The position numbers were made by a program, and so were the translations under genes. Shown in pieces: positions 1-6,322 of a stretch of 7,699 bases of DNA. The stretch is from Dehalococcoidia bacterium (lineage in GTDB: Bacteria > Chloroflexota > Dehalococcoidia > Plut-88900): assembly GCA_012270635.1 (NCBI GenBank), contig JAAXHX010000112.1, forward strand, positions 4,064-11,762, in the 5' to 3' direction. Position 1 is the first letter of the stretch, and each line of letters begins with the position of its first letter. The notes below the pieces were generated by a model, which searched no databases, had not been told where the DNA came from, and saw only the letters and a list, made by a program, of their open reading frames with translations.

Positions 1-916
1 AGCCGTCGGCGGGATTGCCGATGGCGAGGGACTTGGCGAGGGTATTGGGCCTGACAGGTTTGATGTCCATGCGGTTGTTTTCGTAGGCGGTGATGATGGG
101 GGAGCAGCCCCGGGCCTGGGCGATGGCCATCTTGGTGTGGGGTACGTCGGTGAGTCCGACCTGGGCCAGTTCGTTCATGCCCTTCCAGATTTTGGTGTAC
201 AGGGAGCCGGAAGCGGCGGGCACGACGGCCCAGTCGGGGCAGCGCCAGCCCAGCTGTTCGACGACCTCGAAGCCGAGGGTCTTGGAGCCCTCGGAGTAGT
301 AGGGGCGCATGTTGATGTTGGCGAAGGCCCACTGGTACTTGTCGGCAAGCTCGCTGCAGAGCCTGTTGACCTCGTCGTAGTTGCCCTTCACCGCGACGAG
401 GGTGGGGCCGTAGATGGCGGCGGAAAGCACCTTGCCGACCTCAAGGTCGGCGGGGATGAACACGTAGGCTTTCAGGCCGGCCCGGGCCGCGTGGGCTGCG
501 ACGCTGCCCGCGAGGTTGCCGGTCGAAGCGCAGGCGATGGTATCGAAGCCGAATTCTCGGGCCTTGGTGGAGGCGACGCCCACAACCCTGTCCTTGAAGG
601 AGTGGGAGGGATTGCCGCAGTCATTCTTGATATAGAGGTTGTCCAGGCCCAGCTCTCGGCCGAGGTTTTCAGCTTTGAGGAGGGGAGTGTAGCCGGTGCC
701 CAGGTTGACGATGTTGCCGTTGACGGGCAGAAGGTCCTTGTAGCGCCACATGTTGAGGGGCCCAGCCTCGACGCTCTCCCTGTTGAACGTGCGGGCTACG
801 GCTGCGTAGTCGTAGACGACTTCAACGGGGCCGAAGCACCATTCGCAGACGTTCATGGGGTCAAGGGGGTATTCCTTGCCGCACTCCTTGCAGCGTAGGG
901 CGATGGCGTTAGACAT
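1..916 (-). CDS. thrC: Threonine synthase, C-terminus cut by window edge
   Basis: This pyridoxal-phosphate enzyme converts O-phospho-L-homoserine to L-threonine in the cytoplasm, the last step of threonine synthesis. I translated the minus strand from the ATG at 914-916 and saw 305 open codons running off the left edge. The family is usually about 400 residues, so roughly 100 are missing. An N-terminal zinc ribbon is formed by Cys9, Cys12, Cys24 and Cys27, as in many bacterial and archaeal threonine synthases. The PLP lysine lies in NPSHSFKDR (Lys108). The phosphate/cofactor loop ASTGNLAGS is at 130-138, and a small-residue loop PAASGS is at 233-238. The fold is type II PLP (tryptophan synthase beta-like). 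The ribosome site before the ATG is weak, but the zinc ribbon begins eight residues in, which supports this start. The gene is divergent from the MFS operon and has its own promoter upstream. Another fold-type II enzyme is possible, but ribbon plus SFKDR strongly favours ThrC. Confidence 0.93.
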   Translation of the reverse strand, partial: MSNAIALRCKECGKEYPLDPMNVCEWCFGPVEVVYDYAAVARTFNRESVEAGPLNMWRYKDLLPVNGNIVNLGTGYTPLLKAENLGRELGLDNLYIKNDCGNPSHSFKDRVVGVASTKAREFGFDTIACASTGNLAGSVAAHAARAGLKAYVFIPADLEVGKVLSAAIYGPTLVAVKGNYDEVNRLCSELADKYQWAFANINMRPYYSEGSKTLGFEVVEQLGWRCPDWAVVPAASGSLYTKIWKGMNELAQVGLTDVPHTKMAIAQARGCSPIITAYENNRMDIKPVRPNTLAKSLAIGNPADG

Positions 917-1014
917 GATGGTCTGCCGGTTTCCGAGTCGTTGGGCGAATCCGATGGGCGTAAGGGAGGGCTTTACGGGCAATCTCTGGAAATATAAGGC
1001 GAAATCCGCGCTAG

Positions 1015-1043
1015 ATGCTAGCAAGGGGCAGGTGTGATGTCAA
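1015..1043 (-). promoter_or_regulatory. Sigma70-type promoter for thrC
   Basis: Read on the minus strand, a perfect -35 hexamer TTGACA (1043-1038) is followed after exactly 17 nt by TAGCAT (1020-1015), which matches four of six -10 consensus positions. Transcription would start near 1007 and leave a leader of about 90 nt before the thrC ATG. The leader contains two similar 10-11-nt words, GGCGAAATCCG (998-1008) and GGCGAATCCG (944-953) on the plus strand, with no known role. The promoter ends only 5 bp from the outer end of the IS relic, so it lies just outside that element. The promoter assignment is inferred from consensus match and position. Confidence 0.6.
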
Positions 1044-1048
1044 GGAAA

Positions 1049-1188
1049 TGTACTCGTTCAGTAGATTGGTGATACTCAAGGTCCTTCTTTCATTTGTAGT
1101 GTTGACGAAGTAACTGGAGAGGAGTGAGGTAACCTAGGGACTGGTGAAGACGGGCGGTGTTGTAGACCTTGTCCACCGAACGAGTACA
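1049..1188 (-). mobile_element. Decayed insertion sequence with both terminal inverted repeats (140 bp)
   Basis: The segment is bounded by imperfect inverted repeats of 17 bp matching at 15 positions. The left end is 1049-1065 (TGTACTCGTTCAGTAGA) and the right end, read inward, is 1188-1172 (TGTACTCGTTCGGTGGA). The ends are TG and CA, as in IS3/IS481-like elements. Between them lies the tail of a DDE transposase on the minus strand. This looks like an internal-deletion derivative, similar to a MITE, in which one end is joined almost directly to the transposase C-terminus. No target-site duplication is visible in the flanks (GGAAA on the left, GACCA on the right), so the insertion is old or has recombined. 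The family assignment is an inference. Confidence 0.65.
1090..1173 (-). pseudogene. Transposase C-terminal remnant (IS3/IS481-type integrase core tail)
   Basis: On the minus strand this codes for about 27 residues ending in a TGA stop at 1092-1090. It contains VYNTARLHQSLGYLTPLQ, the hallmark C-terminal segment of DDE integrase-core transposases (the YN-x-x-R-x-H-x-x-L-GY-x-TP pattern of rve_3-type domains). Everything upstream is missing, including the catalytic D, D and E positions: the frame runs straight into the inverted repeat at 1172-1188 and then into unrelated sequence. It cannot make a functional transposase. The stop lies 24 bp inside the left inverted repeat, a normal distance for the 3' end of such a gene. 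Confidence 0.75.
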
Positions 1189-1328
1189 GACCAGTATCAC
1201 AGAAGAGCCGTCCCCCCTGCCGCCGGCGACGAGTCCCTTCGAAACACTGGGCGTTGCCTAGGCGATGCCTAACCCGCCATGGCTGTAATGGCTGCGTGTG
1301 GACTAGCCTCAGCGATGGCGTTAACCTT
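1189..1328. other. Intergenic remainder before the MFS gene, nothing recognised
   Basis: This stretch lies between the IS relic and the first ATG of the MFS gene. I see no RNA gene, no convincing sigma70 promoter and no good ribosome site in it. A TGTAAT (1284-1289) resembles a -10 box but has no acceptable -35 at 16-18 nt. GCCTAGGC (1256-1263) is a short perfect palindrome. An in-frame TTG at 1254 would extend the MFS reading frame backwards, but that extension has no transporter-like sequence. Confidence 0.5.
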
Positions 1329-2738
1329 ATGAGCATGGCCGAGACCTCCGCAGAAAGCCAAGAGCCTGCACTTCTCCGGCGCCCGGGCGTCCCGGCAGTT
1401 GCCGGGACAAGCCCGGGCGCTGAGGCGACCGTCAATAGTCGTCTGCTCAAGTTCGGGCCGCGGGTGTTCTATGGCTGGTACATGGTCGTCTGTGGGTGGG
1501 TGTTCCTCACCCTCGGCTATGGAACCCTCTTCTCCGCGCCTCTCATCTTCTTCGAATCGTGGTCCGAAACTTTCGGCTGGGGTCGGGGCACGATCTCCAG
1601 CGCGTTCTCATTGACCCTCCTGGTGGTGGCCCTGGCCTCGCCTGGCGCGGGCAAGATCACCGACAAGTACGGCTCACAGCCCGTCATGTTCTTCGGCGGC
1701 GTGATGTTGGGGGCAGGAGTATTCCTGCTCCGCTGGATCTCCGAACCCTGGCACCTGTACGGCGCGCTGATGGTCGCCGCGTTGGGGTTCGCATTTTCCG
1801 TGTCGGTGCCCGTCAACGTCCTCATAGCCCGATGGTTTGAAAGAAAGCGGAGCCTGGCGATAGCCGTCACGTATACCGGCATCGGGGCCGGGGGGCTGAT
1901 CGGCATTCCCGTAGCCACGGTCTTGATCGACCTGTACGGCTGGCAAGCGGCCGCGACCATCTTGGCCATTTCGGTGTGGGCCCTGCAATTGCCCCTAAGC
2001 GTGGTCGTGGTCCGAAGAGACTCCCAGTCCCTGGGCCTGCGCCCCGACGGCGACCCCGAAACAGCCCTCCCCGCCGAATCTCGGGCGTCCCGCACCGGGG
2101 CATCTCCATCCGGCGCACTGGCCGGGGTCACGCTGAGCCAGGCGGCCAAAACGCTAAAATTCTGGGTGGTCGGGATACTGTTCTTCGTGGCGTTGTGCAG
2201 CTCATTCGGCACCTTCACCCAGACTCAACCCTTCCTGGGAGACCTCGGTTACGCCGCAAGGGTGGCATCGATCCTGCTCTCCATTAACGGTGGCATAGTC
2301 ATATTCAGCAAGTTCATGTACGCCTACCTGAGCGACAAGGTCCCGATCAAGGCCATCCTGGGCACGGCTACCCTCGGCGCGATGTTGGCCCCCACCATGA
2401 TGTTCAGCGTGGTGTTCCTGGATGCGCCACGCACCATGGGGTTGCTCATTCCGCTCATCCTTGCCAGCGCGGGGACGGCGTTCAGCGCCATCGTTCCCAT
2501 AGTGGCGGCATCGTCCTTCGGGATAAGGCACGTGGGCGCGATATCGGGCGCTTTGGGGAGCTTCGCGCTTTTCGGGATGGCCGCAGGCCCGACCGTGATC
2601 GGCAACCTGTACGAGCTGAACAACAGCTATGCCCTGCCCTCGGGGCTGTTCATGGGTTGCATGTTCGGGGCTTTCCTGATGCTGATAAAGGGGCCCTCTC
2701 TGGGCGGGGGGAGAATAAAGCGGCGGGAGTCTGCATGA
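1329..2738 (+). CDS. MFS transporter, oxalate:formate antiporter / monocarboxylate-like
   Basis: This is a major facilitator superfamily secondary carrier of the inner membrane, 469 residues from the ATG at 1329. After a hydrophilic N-terminal tail of about 45 residues, the first helix starts at FYGWYMVV (47-54), a signature of oxalate:formate antiporter and monocarboxylate-type carriers. The motif-A-like loop GKITDKYGSQP follows helix 2 (108-118). A soluble central loop spans about 228-275, and the second six-helix bundle ends near 455 with a basic tail. Twelve membrane segments are plausible. The substrate is probably a carboxylate, inferred from family resemblance and the downstream 2-hydroxyacid oxidase. 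The stop overlaps the next start (ATGA, 2735-2738), so the two are translationally coupled. The start is uncertain: ATG 1329 and ATG 1335 both lack a good ribosome site, TTG 1254 is a longer option, and GTG 1464 sits right before helix 1. A strong palindrome lies inside the N-terminal tail. Confidence 0.85.
   Translation: MSMAETSAESQEPALLRRPGVPAVAGTSPGAEATVNSRLLKFGPRVFYGWYMVVCGWVFLTLGYGTLFSAPLIFFESWSETFGWGRGTISSAFSLTLLVVALASPGAGKITDKYGSQPVMFFGGVMLGAGVFLLRWISEPWHLYGALMVAALGFAFSVSVPVNVLIARWFERKRSLAIAVTYTGIGAGGLIGIPVATVLIDLYGWQAAATILAISVWALQLPLSVVVVRRDSQSLGLRPDGDPETALPAESRASRTGASPSGALAGVTLSQAAKTLKFWVVGILFFVALCSSFGTFTQTQPFLGDLGYAARVASILLSINGGIVIFSKFMYAYLSDKVPIKAILGTATLGAMLAPTMMFSVVFLDAPRTMGLLIPLILASAGTAFSAIVPIVAASSFGIRHVGAISGALGSFALFGMAAGPTVIGNLYELNNSYALPSGLFMGCMFGAFLMLIKGPSLGGGRIKRRESA
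1381..1418. repeat. REP-like 38-bp palindrome in the 5' part of the MFS frame
   Basis: Two nested inverted repeats form a long GC-rich hairpin. GCCCGGGC (1381-1388) pairs with GCCCGGGC (1411-1418), and TCCCGGCA (1390-1397) pairs with TGCCGGGA (1400-1407). The centre is GT, and there is a small asymmetric internal loop (G against CAA). The total is 16 paired positions. This is far more structured than coding sequence needs, and it lies in the low-complexity tail upstream of membrane helix 1. It resembles dispersed extragenic palindromes of GC-rich bacteria. It might instead be an attenuator-like leader hairpin if the true MFS start is downstream. Confidence 0.6.
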
Positions 2739-3952
2739 ATTTCGACTTCGACGTGGGGGTGGTGGGAGGCGGGATACTGGGACTCTCGGCGGCGCGGGAG
2801 CTGACGCGCAGGTTTCCGGGCCTCGGTATCGTCGTTATCGAAAAAGAGCGTGAGTTGGCCCTACACCAGACGGGCCGCAACAGCGGGGTTATTCACTCCG
2901 GCATCTACTACCGGCCCGGGTCTCTAAAGGCCAAAAACTGCGTGACGGGAGCGCGACTCCTCACCCAATTCTGCGACGAACGCGGCATCCCCTACGAAAA
3001 ATGCGGCAAGGTAATCGTTGCGGTGGACGAGTCTGAGATACCGGCCCTGGAGGATCTGTTTCGCAGGGGAAAGGCCAACGGGGTGCCGGGACTGAGGAGG
3101 GTCGGGCCGGAAGAGATGAAGGAGTTGGAGCCCCACGCCCGAGGCCTTGCCGCGCTGCACTCCCCCGAGACGGGAATCATCGACTACAGGCGCGTCGCAG
3201 AGGCCTACGCCGCGGACTTCAAGGAACGGGGTGGACAGGTCTTGCTGGGAACGGCTCTGCGAAGAATCAGACCGTTTTCCGATGGGATAACGCTTGTCAC
3301 CTCGGGAGGAGACCTGAAGGTCAGGCGCCTCATCAATTGCGCGGGCCTATACGCCGACGTGGTAGCCAACATGACCGCCCCCAGCCGGGACGTTCGCATA
3401 GTGCCGTTTCGGGGCGACTACTACACCCTCTCGCCCCGGGCGGAGGGGCTGGTGAAAGGCCTAATCTACCCGGTCCCCGACCCCGCTTTCCCCTTCCTGG
3501 GCGTCCACTTCACCAGGACGGTCCACGGGTACACGGAGGCGGGCCCCAACGCCGTCCTCGCCTTCGCCAGGGAGGGATACACTATCGGCAAGGTGAATGC
3601 GGGTGAGCTTCTGAACACCCTCTCCTTTCCCGGGTTCTGGCTCTTGACTCGCCGCTACTGGCGCATGGGGATGCAGGAGATGTTCCGGTCGGTCAGCAAG
3701 CGGGCGTTCCTCAAGGCGGCGCGAAGGCTGGTCCCCGAGATTCGAGAAGAGGACCTCGTCGAGCGAGGGTCGGGGGTTCGGGCGCAGGCGGTCGACCGGA
3801 AGGGACGGCTGCTGGATGACTTTCTCATCAGCGCGGGCAATAATGCGGTGCACGTAAGGAACGCGCCTTCTCCGGGGGCAACGGCGTCCATAGCCATAGG
3901 CCGGCACGTGGTGGACGTTGCTGAGAAGACTTTCGGGTTGAACGGAAGCTAG
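2735..3952 (+). CDS. lhgO: L-2-hydroxyglutarate oxidase/dehydrogenase (FAD-dependent)
   Basis: This flavoenzyme of the DAO/GlpO family oxidises L-2-hydroxyglutarate to 2-oxoglutarate. Family members pass electrons to the membrane quinone pool or to oxygen. The 405 residues match the usual length of about 400. The FAD-binding GGGILG is at 11-16 with the ribose-binding acidic residue near Glu36. The highly conserved HQTGRNSGVIHSGIYY is at 44-59, NCAGLYAD at 201-208, FRGDYY at 225-230, PVPDPAFPFLGVHFTR at 246-261, GVRAQ at 347-351, and the C-terminal flavin segment NAPSPGATASIAIG at 376-389. The start ATG overlaps the MFS stop by 4 nt and has GGGAG about 6 nt upstream; a longer in-frame start at 2657 lies inside the MFS gene and is unlikely. 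The neighbouring transporter suggests the hydroxyacid may be imported. A related 2-hydroxyacid substrate is possible. Confidence 0.9.
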   Translation: MNFDFDVGVVGGGILGLSAARELTRRFPGLGIVVIEKERELALHQTGRNSGVIHSGIYYRPGSLKAKNCVTGARLLTQFCDERGIPYEKCGKVIVAVDESEIPALEDLFRRGKANGVPGLRRVGPEEMKELEPHARGLAALHSPETGIIDYRRVAEAYAADFKERGGQVLLGTALRRIRPFSDGITLVTSGGDLKVRRLINCAGLYADVVANMTAPSRDVRIVPFRGDYYTLSPRAEGLVKGLIYPVPDPAFPFLGVHFTRTVHGYTEAGPNAVLAFAREGYTIGKVNAGELLNTLSFPGFWLLTRRYWRMGMQEMFRSVSKRAFLKAARRLVPEIREEDLVERGSGVRAQAVDRKGRLLDDFLISAGNNAVHVRNAPSPGATASIAIGRHVVDVAEKTFGLNGS

Positions 3953-3966
3953 AAAGGGGCGACGCG

Positions 3967-4914
3967 ATGGCACAACCTCAGCTGGTCGACGTACACATGC
4001 ACATATACAGGACTCGGGAGTGGGGGCAGCGCCGAATGGCCGGCTACAGCATCACCGAGTACGGCGAGAAGGACGACGTTTCCTCCACCGACTCCAATGG
4101 CAGCCCCGAGGAGGCGGTGCAGGACATAATCGAGTCGGGTTTCCACAGGGCCGTGGTGGCAAACATGTTCGTCGCAGACCAGGCCCGTGACTTTGCCGTC
4201 TTCAACCTCGGCGAAGAGCTGAGCGAAGCCGAGCGGGCCGAGGCCCTCGCTGAGATCGAGTCCTCCCCCGCAACCCTTCTCCGGGAGTTCAACGGCTGGG
4301 CCTGCGACCTCGCGGCAAAGCATGAGACCCTGGCGCCCTTCGTGGCCGTGGACCCCGACAGCCTGCCGGGCGAGGAAGGAGCAAGACATCTCCGGGAACT
4401 GGTCGAAGGGCGCGGCGCCAAGGGCGTGAAGGTCCATCCCGTCCTTCAAAAGTTCGAGATGGCCGACCCGCGGATGTGGCCCATCTACGAAGTCTGCCAG
4501 GAGTTGAACGTACCGATACTGAGCCACTCGGGGCCCGCGTCCGACGGCACGCCCTACGCCGAGCCCCGGGCCTTTGCGCCCGTGCTGGAGGCATTCCCGA
4601 ATTTGAAGATCGTCATCGCTCACGTTGGCGGGGCAACCTGGGAGCAGGCGTTGGACATCGCCCGGGCCTATCCCAACGCCTATTTCGACAGCTGCGAGGT
4701 TATAGAGTGGACGGGCGCGCCCAATGCCCCCACGGACGAGGAACTGGCCCGGCTCATCCGGGACATCGGCCCCGGACGGGTAATGATGGGCTCCGACTAT
4801 CCCTGGTATGGCCTCACCCGGAGCGTGGACCGGATAATGGAGTTGCCCATCCTGTCGGACGGAGAGAAAGAGGCGATGCTCGGGGCCAACGCCATCGAGA
4901 TTCTGGGCCTCTGA
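3967..4914 (+). CDS. Amidohydrolase-2 family metal-dependent hydrolase/decarboxylase
   Basis: This is a cytoplasmic TIM-barrel protein of the amidohydrolase superfamily, Amidohydro_2 branch, which includes ACMSD-type decarboxylases and lactone hydrolases. The 315 residues contain the metal and active-site landmarks in order: HMH at 10-12 (the first HxH), GVKVHP at 153-158, SHSGP at 186-190 with His187, IAHVGG at 217-222 with His219, and GSDYPW at 275-280 with the catalytic Asp277. All expected ligands are present, so it should be active. The reaction cannot be read from sequence; hydrolysis of a lactone or amide, or decarboxylation of a carboxylate, are all known in the family. The ATG follows the oxidase stop by 14 nt, with AAAGGGG about 7 nt upstream. 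Its place after the carrier and oxidase suggests a catabolic step on the same compound. Confidence 0.85.
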   Translation: MAQPQLVDVHMHIYRTREWGQRRMAGYSITEYGEKDDVSSTDSNGSPEEAVQDIIESGFHRAVVANMFVADQARDFAVFNLGEELSEAERAEALAEIESSPATLLREFNGWACDLAAKHETLAPFVAVDPDSLPGEEGARHLRELVEGRGAKGVKVHPVLQKFEMADPRMWPIYEVCQELNVPILSHSGPASDGTPYAEPRAFAPVLEAFPNLKIVIAHVGGATWEQALDIARAYPNAYFDSCEVIEWTGAPNAPTDEELARLIRDIGPGRVMMGSDYPWYGLTRSVDRIMELPILSDGEKEAMLGANAIEILGL

Positions 4915-4936
4915 GTCCGACACTCAAAAGTAACAT

Positions 4937-4942
4937 AGGAGA
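4937..4942 (+). promoter_or_regulatory. Ribosome binding site that favours a TTG start for hisH
   Basis: AGGAGA lies 10 nt before the TTG at 4953, in the hisH frame. There is no ATG near the N-terminus of HisH. The GTG codons at 4983 and 4986, immediately before the conserved first strand, would give a protein of typical length but have no good ribosome site at normal spacing. The site therefore points to TTG and a ten-residue polar extension. Confidence 0.5.
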
Positions 4943-4952
4943 CACGCAGGAC

Positions 4953-5615
4953 TTGGGCAGAGGGGACAAGAAGTCGGGGCCCGTGGTGCTGGTCATCGAC
5001 TACGGGGCCAGCAACCTCAGGAGCGTACAGAAGGCGTTCACCAAGCTGGGGTACGAGGCGCGGGTCTCGGGGGCGGCGGCGGATATCGAAGCGGCGGATG
5101 CCCTGGTGCTGCCGGGCCAGGGCGCGGCCCATCCCACGATGGAAGGGCTACGGGAAAGAAGGTTGGTAGAGCCGATGCTGAACTACATCTCCGATGGACG
5201 GCCCTTCTTCGGGGTGTGCATGGGCCTGCAGGTGCTGTTCGGCGTTTCCGCCGAGGGGGACCAGGAATGTCTCGGGGTTCTGCCGGGAACGGTGGACCGG
5301 CTGCCCGACACCGTAAAGCTGCCCCACATCGGGTGGAACCAGGTGTCCCAGAGTCGAGTGAACCCCCTCTTCAAGGGAATCGCCGACCTTTCTTACTTCT
5401 ACTTCGTGCACAGCTACCACCCTGTGCCCTCGGACCCCGGTCTGGTGTTGGCCACCACGGAGTATGGCCGCACCTTCTGCTGCGCGGCGGCCCGGGGGAA
5501 CGTGGTCGCCACCCTGTTCCACCCCGAGAAGAGCGGGACGCTGGGCCTGAGGATGTACGAAAACTTCATGCAGAGCTGGGTTCTGGAGCAGCGATGGAAG
5601 TCATCCCGGCCATAG
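4953..5615 (+). CDS. hisH: Imidazole glycerol phosphate synthase, glutaminase subunit HisH
   Basis: This class I glutamine amidotransferase releases ammonia from glutamine and channels it to HisF, which makes imidazole glycerol phosphate and AICAR in histidine synthesis. The first strand and loop VVLVIDYGASNLRSV is at 11-25 and the oxyanion-region PGQGAAHP at 54-61. The nucleophile elbow GVCMGLQ carries Cys89, PHIGWN is at 124-129, and the triad is completed by His190 and Glu192 in FHPEKSG. All catalytic residues are present. Using TTG 4953 the protein is 220 residues; starting at GTG 4983 it would be 210, closer to most family members. It overlaps hisA by 22 nt, which implies coupling. The frame is open far upstream of 4953, but that part is a shadow of the amidohydrolase. 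The partner HisF is not in this window. Confidence 0.93.
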   Translation: MGRGDKKSGPVVLVIDYGASNLRSVQKAFTKLGYEARVSGAAADIEAADALVLPGQGAAHPTMEGLRERRLVEPMLNYISDGRPFFGVCMGLQVLFGVSAEGDQECLGVLPGTVDRLPDTVKLPHIGWNQVSQSRVNPLFKGIADLSYFYFVHSYHPVPSDPGLVLATTEYGRTFCCAAARGNVVATLFHPEKSGTLGLRMYENFMQSWVLEQRWKSSRP

Positions 5616-6307
5616 ACCTGAAGGGTGGGCGGTGCGTTCGCCTCCTGCAGGGCGATTTCGACAAGGAGACCGTCTTTTCGACGGATCCCGGCGCAGTGGC
5701 CCGGGAGTGGGAGCGAGCCGGGGCCCCGCGGATACACGTGGTGGACCTGGAGGGCGCCGCCTCGGGGCGCTCGGAAAACCCCGAGGCCGTGGCCCGCATC
5801 CTGGAAAGCGTGAAAGTCCCCGTGCAGCTGGGCGGCGGGGTGCGAAACATGGAAGCCTTGGAGGGCTGGCTGCGCCTGGGGGTTGGCAGGGTGGTGTTGG
5901 GTACGGCAGCGGTGGAAGACCCGGTCTTCGTACGGGAGTCGTGCGGAAGGTTCGGGGAGGGGGTGGTCGTTGGCATAGATGCGAGGGATGGACGGGTGGC
6001 AGCCTCGGGATGGAAAAGGACGACGGACGTGGAGGCCATGCAGTTGGTAGAGCGGGTTAAAGAGCTGGGGGCGCATCGTATTATCTACACCGACATCTCA
6101 AGAGACGGGACGATGTCGGGGCCTAACTTTGAGTCGGTGCGCCAGGTCGCATCCCGGGCCGGGATGCCCATCATCGCATCCGGCGGCGTATCCAGCATCG
6201 AGCACCTGAAGTCGTTGCGCAACCTGGGGGTGGAGGGGGCGATAGTCGGCAGGGCGCTGTACACGGGGGACGTAGACCTGGCGAAAGCGATAAGGGCCGT
6301 GAGCTAA
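5594..6307 (+). CDS. hisA: Phosphoribosylformimino-AICAR ribotide isomerase HisA
   Basis: This is the (beta/alpha)8-barrel isomerase that converts ProFAR to PRFAR, the substrate of HisF/HisH, by an Amadori rearrangement. The 237 residues match the family length. The catalytic aspartate Asp8 is in the opening IPAIDLKGG, VRLLQGDF is at 15-22, and VQLGGGVRN (77-85) forms one phosphate-binding loop. The second acid is Asp129 in VGIDARDG. YTDISRDGT is at 165-173, and SGGVSS (196-201) with GAIVGRALY (215-223) forms the second phosphate-binding half. The start ATG at 5594 lies inside hisH with GGAG 5 nt upstream; the longer in-frame opening is a hisH shadow. The substrate-specificity loop reads SGWKRTT around Trp140. 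Because only hisH is beside it, dual HisA/TrpF (PriA-like) use was considered but is not supported. Confidence 0.95.
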   Translation: MEVIPAIDLKGGRCVRLLQGDFDKETVFSTDPGAVAREWERAGAPRIHVVDLEGAASGRSENPEAVARILESVKVPVQLGGGVRNMEALEGWLRLGVGRVVLGTAAVEDPVFVRESCGRFGEGVVVGIDARDGRVAASGWKRTTDVEAMQLVERVKELGAHRIIYTDISRDGTMSGPNFESVRQVASRAGMPIIASGGVSSIEHLKSLRNLGVEGAIVGRALYTGDVDLAKAIRAVS

Positions 6308-6322
6308 CCGGGAGTCCGACAC

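Noticed and set aside
137..898. Plus-strand open frame of 253 codons
   Set aside because: It is the antisense shadow of thrC; its translation is low-complexity and matches no fold, while the minus strand carries the zinc ribbon and PLP lysine.
1076..1450. Minus-strand open frame of 124 codons across the intergenic region
   Set aside because: It is not in the frame of the transposase tail, has no recognisable domain, and passes through the palindrome.
3949..4923. Minus-strand open frame of 324 codons
   Set aside because: It mirrors the amidohydrolase almost exactly; the plus-strand frame has all metal-ligand motifs.
5594..6307. HisA as a dual-function PriA-type enzyme
   Set aside because: The specificity loop is not clearly PriA-like, and nothing in the neighbourhood concerns tryptophan; plain HisA explains all motifs.
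4913..6322. The 11-mer GAGTCCGACAC at 4913-4923 and 6312-6322, right after two stop codons
   Set aside because: Several 11-bp repeats are expected by chance in a window of this size, and no further similarity surrounds the two copies.
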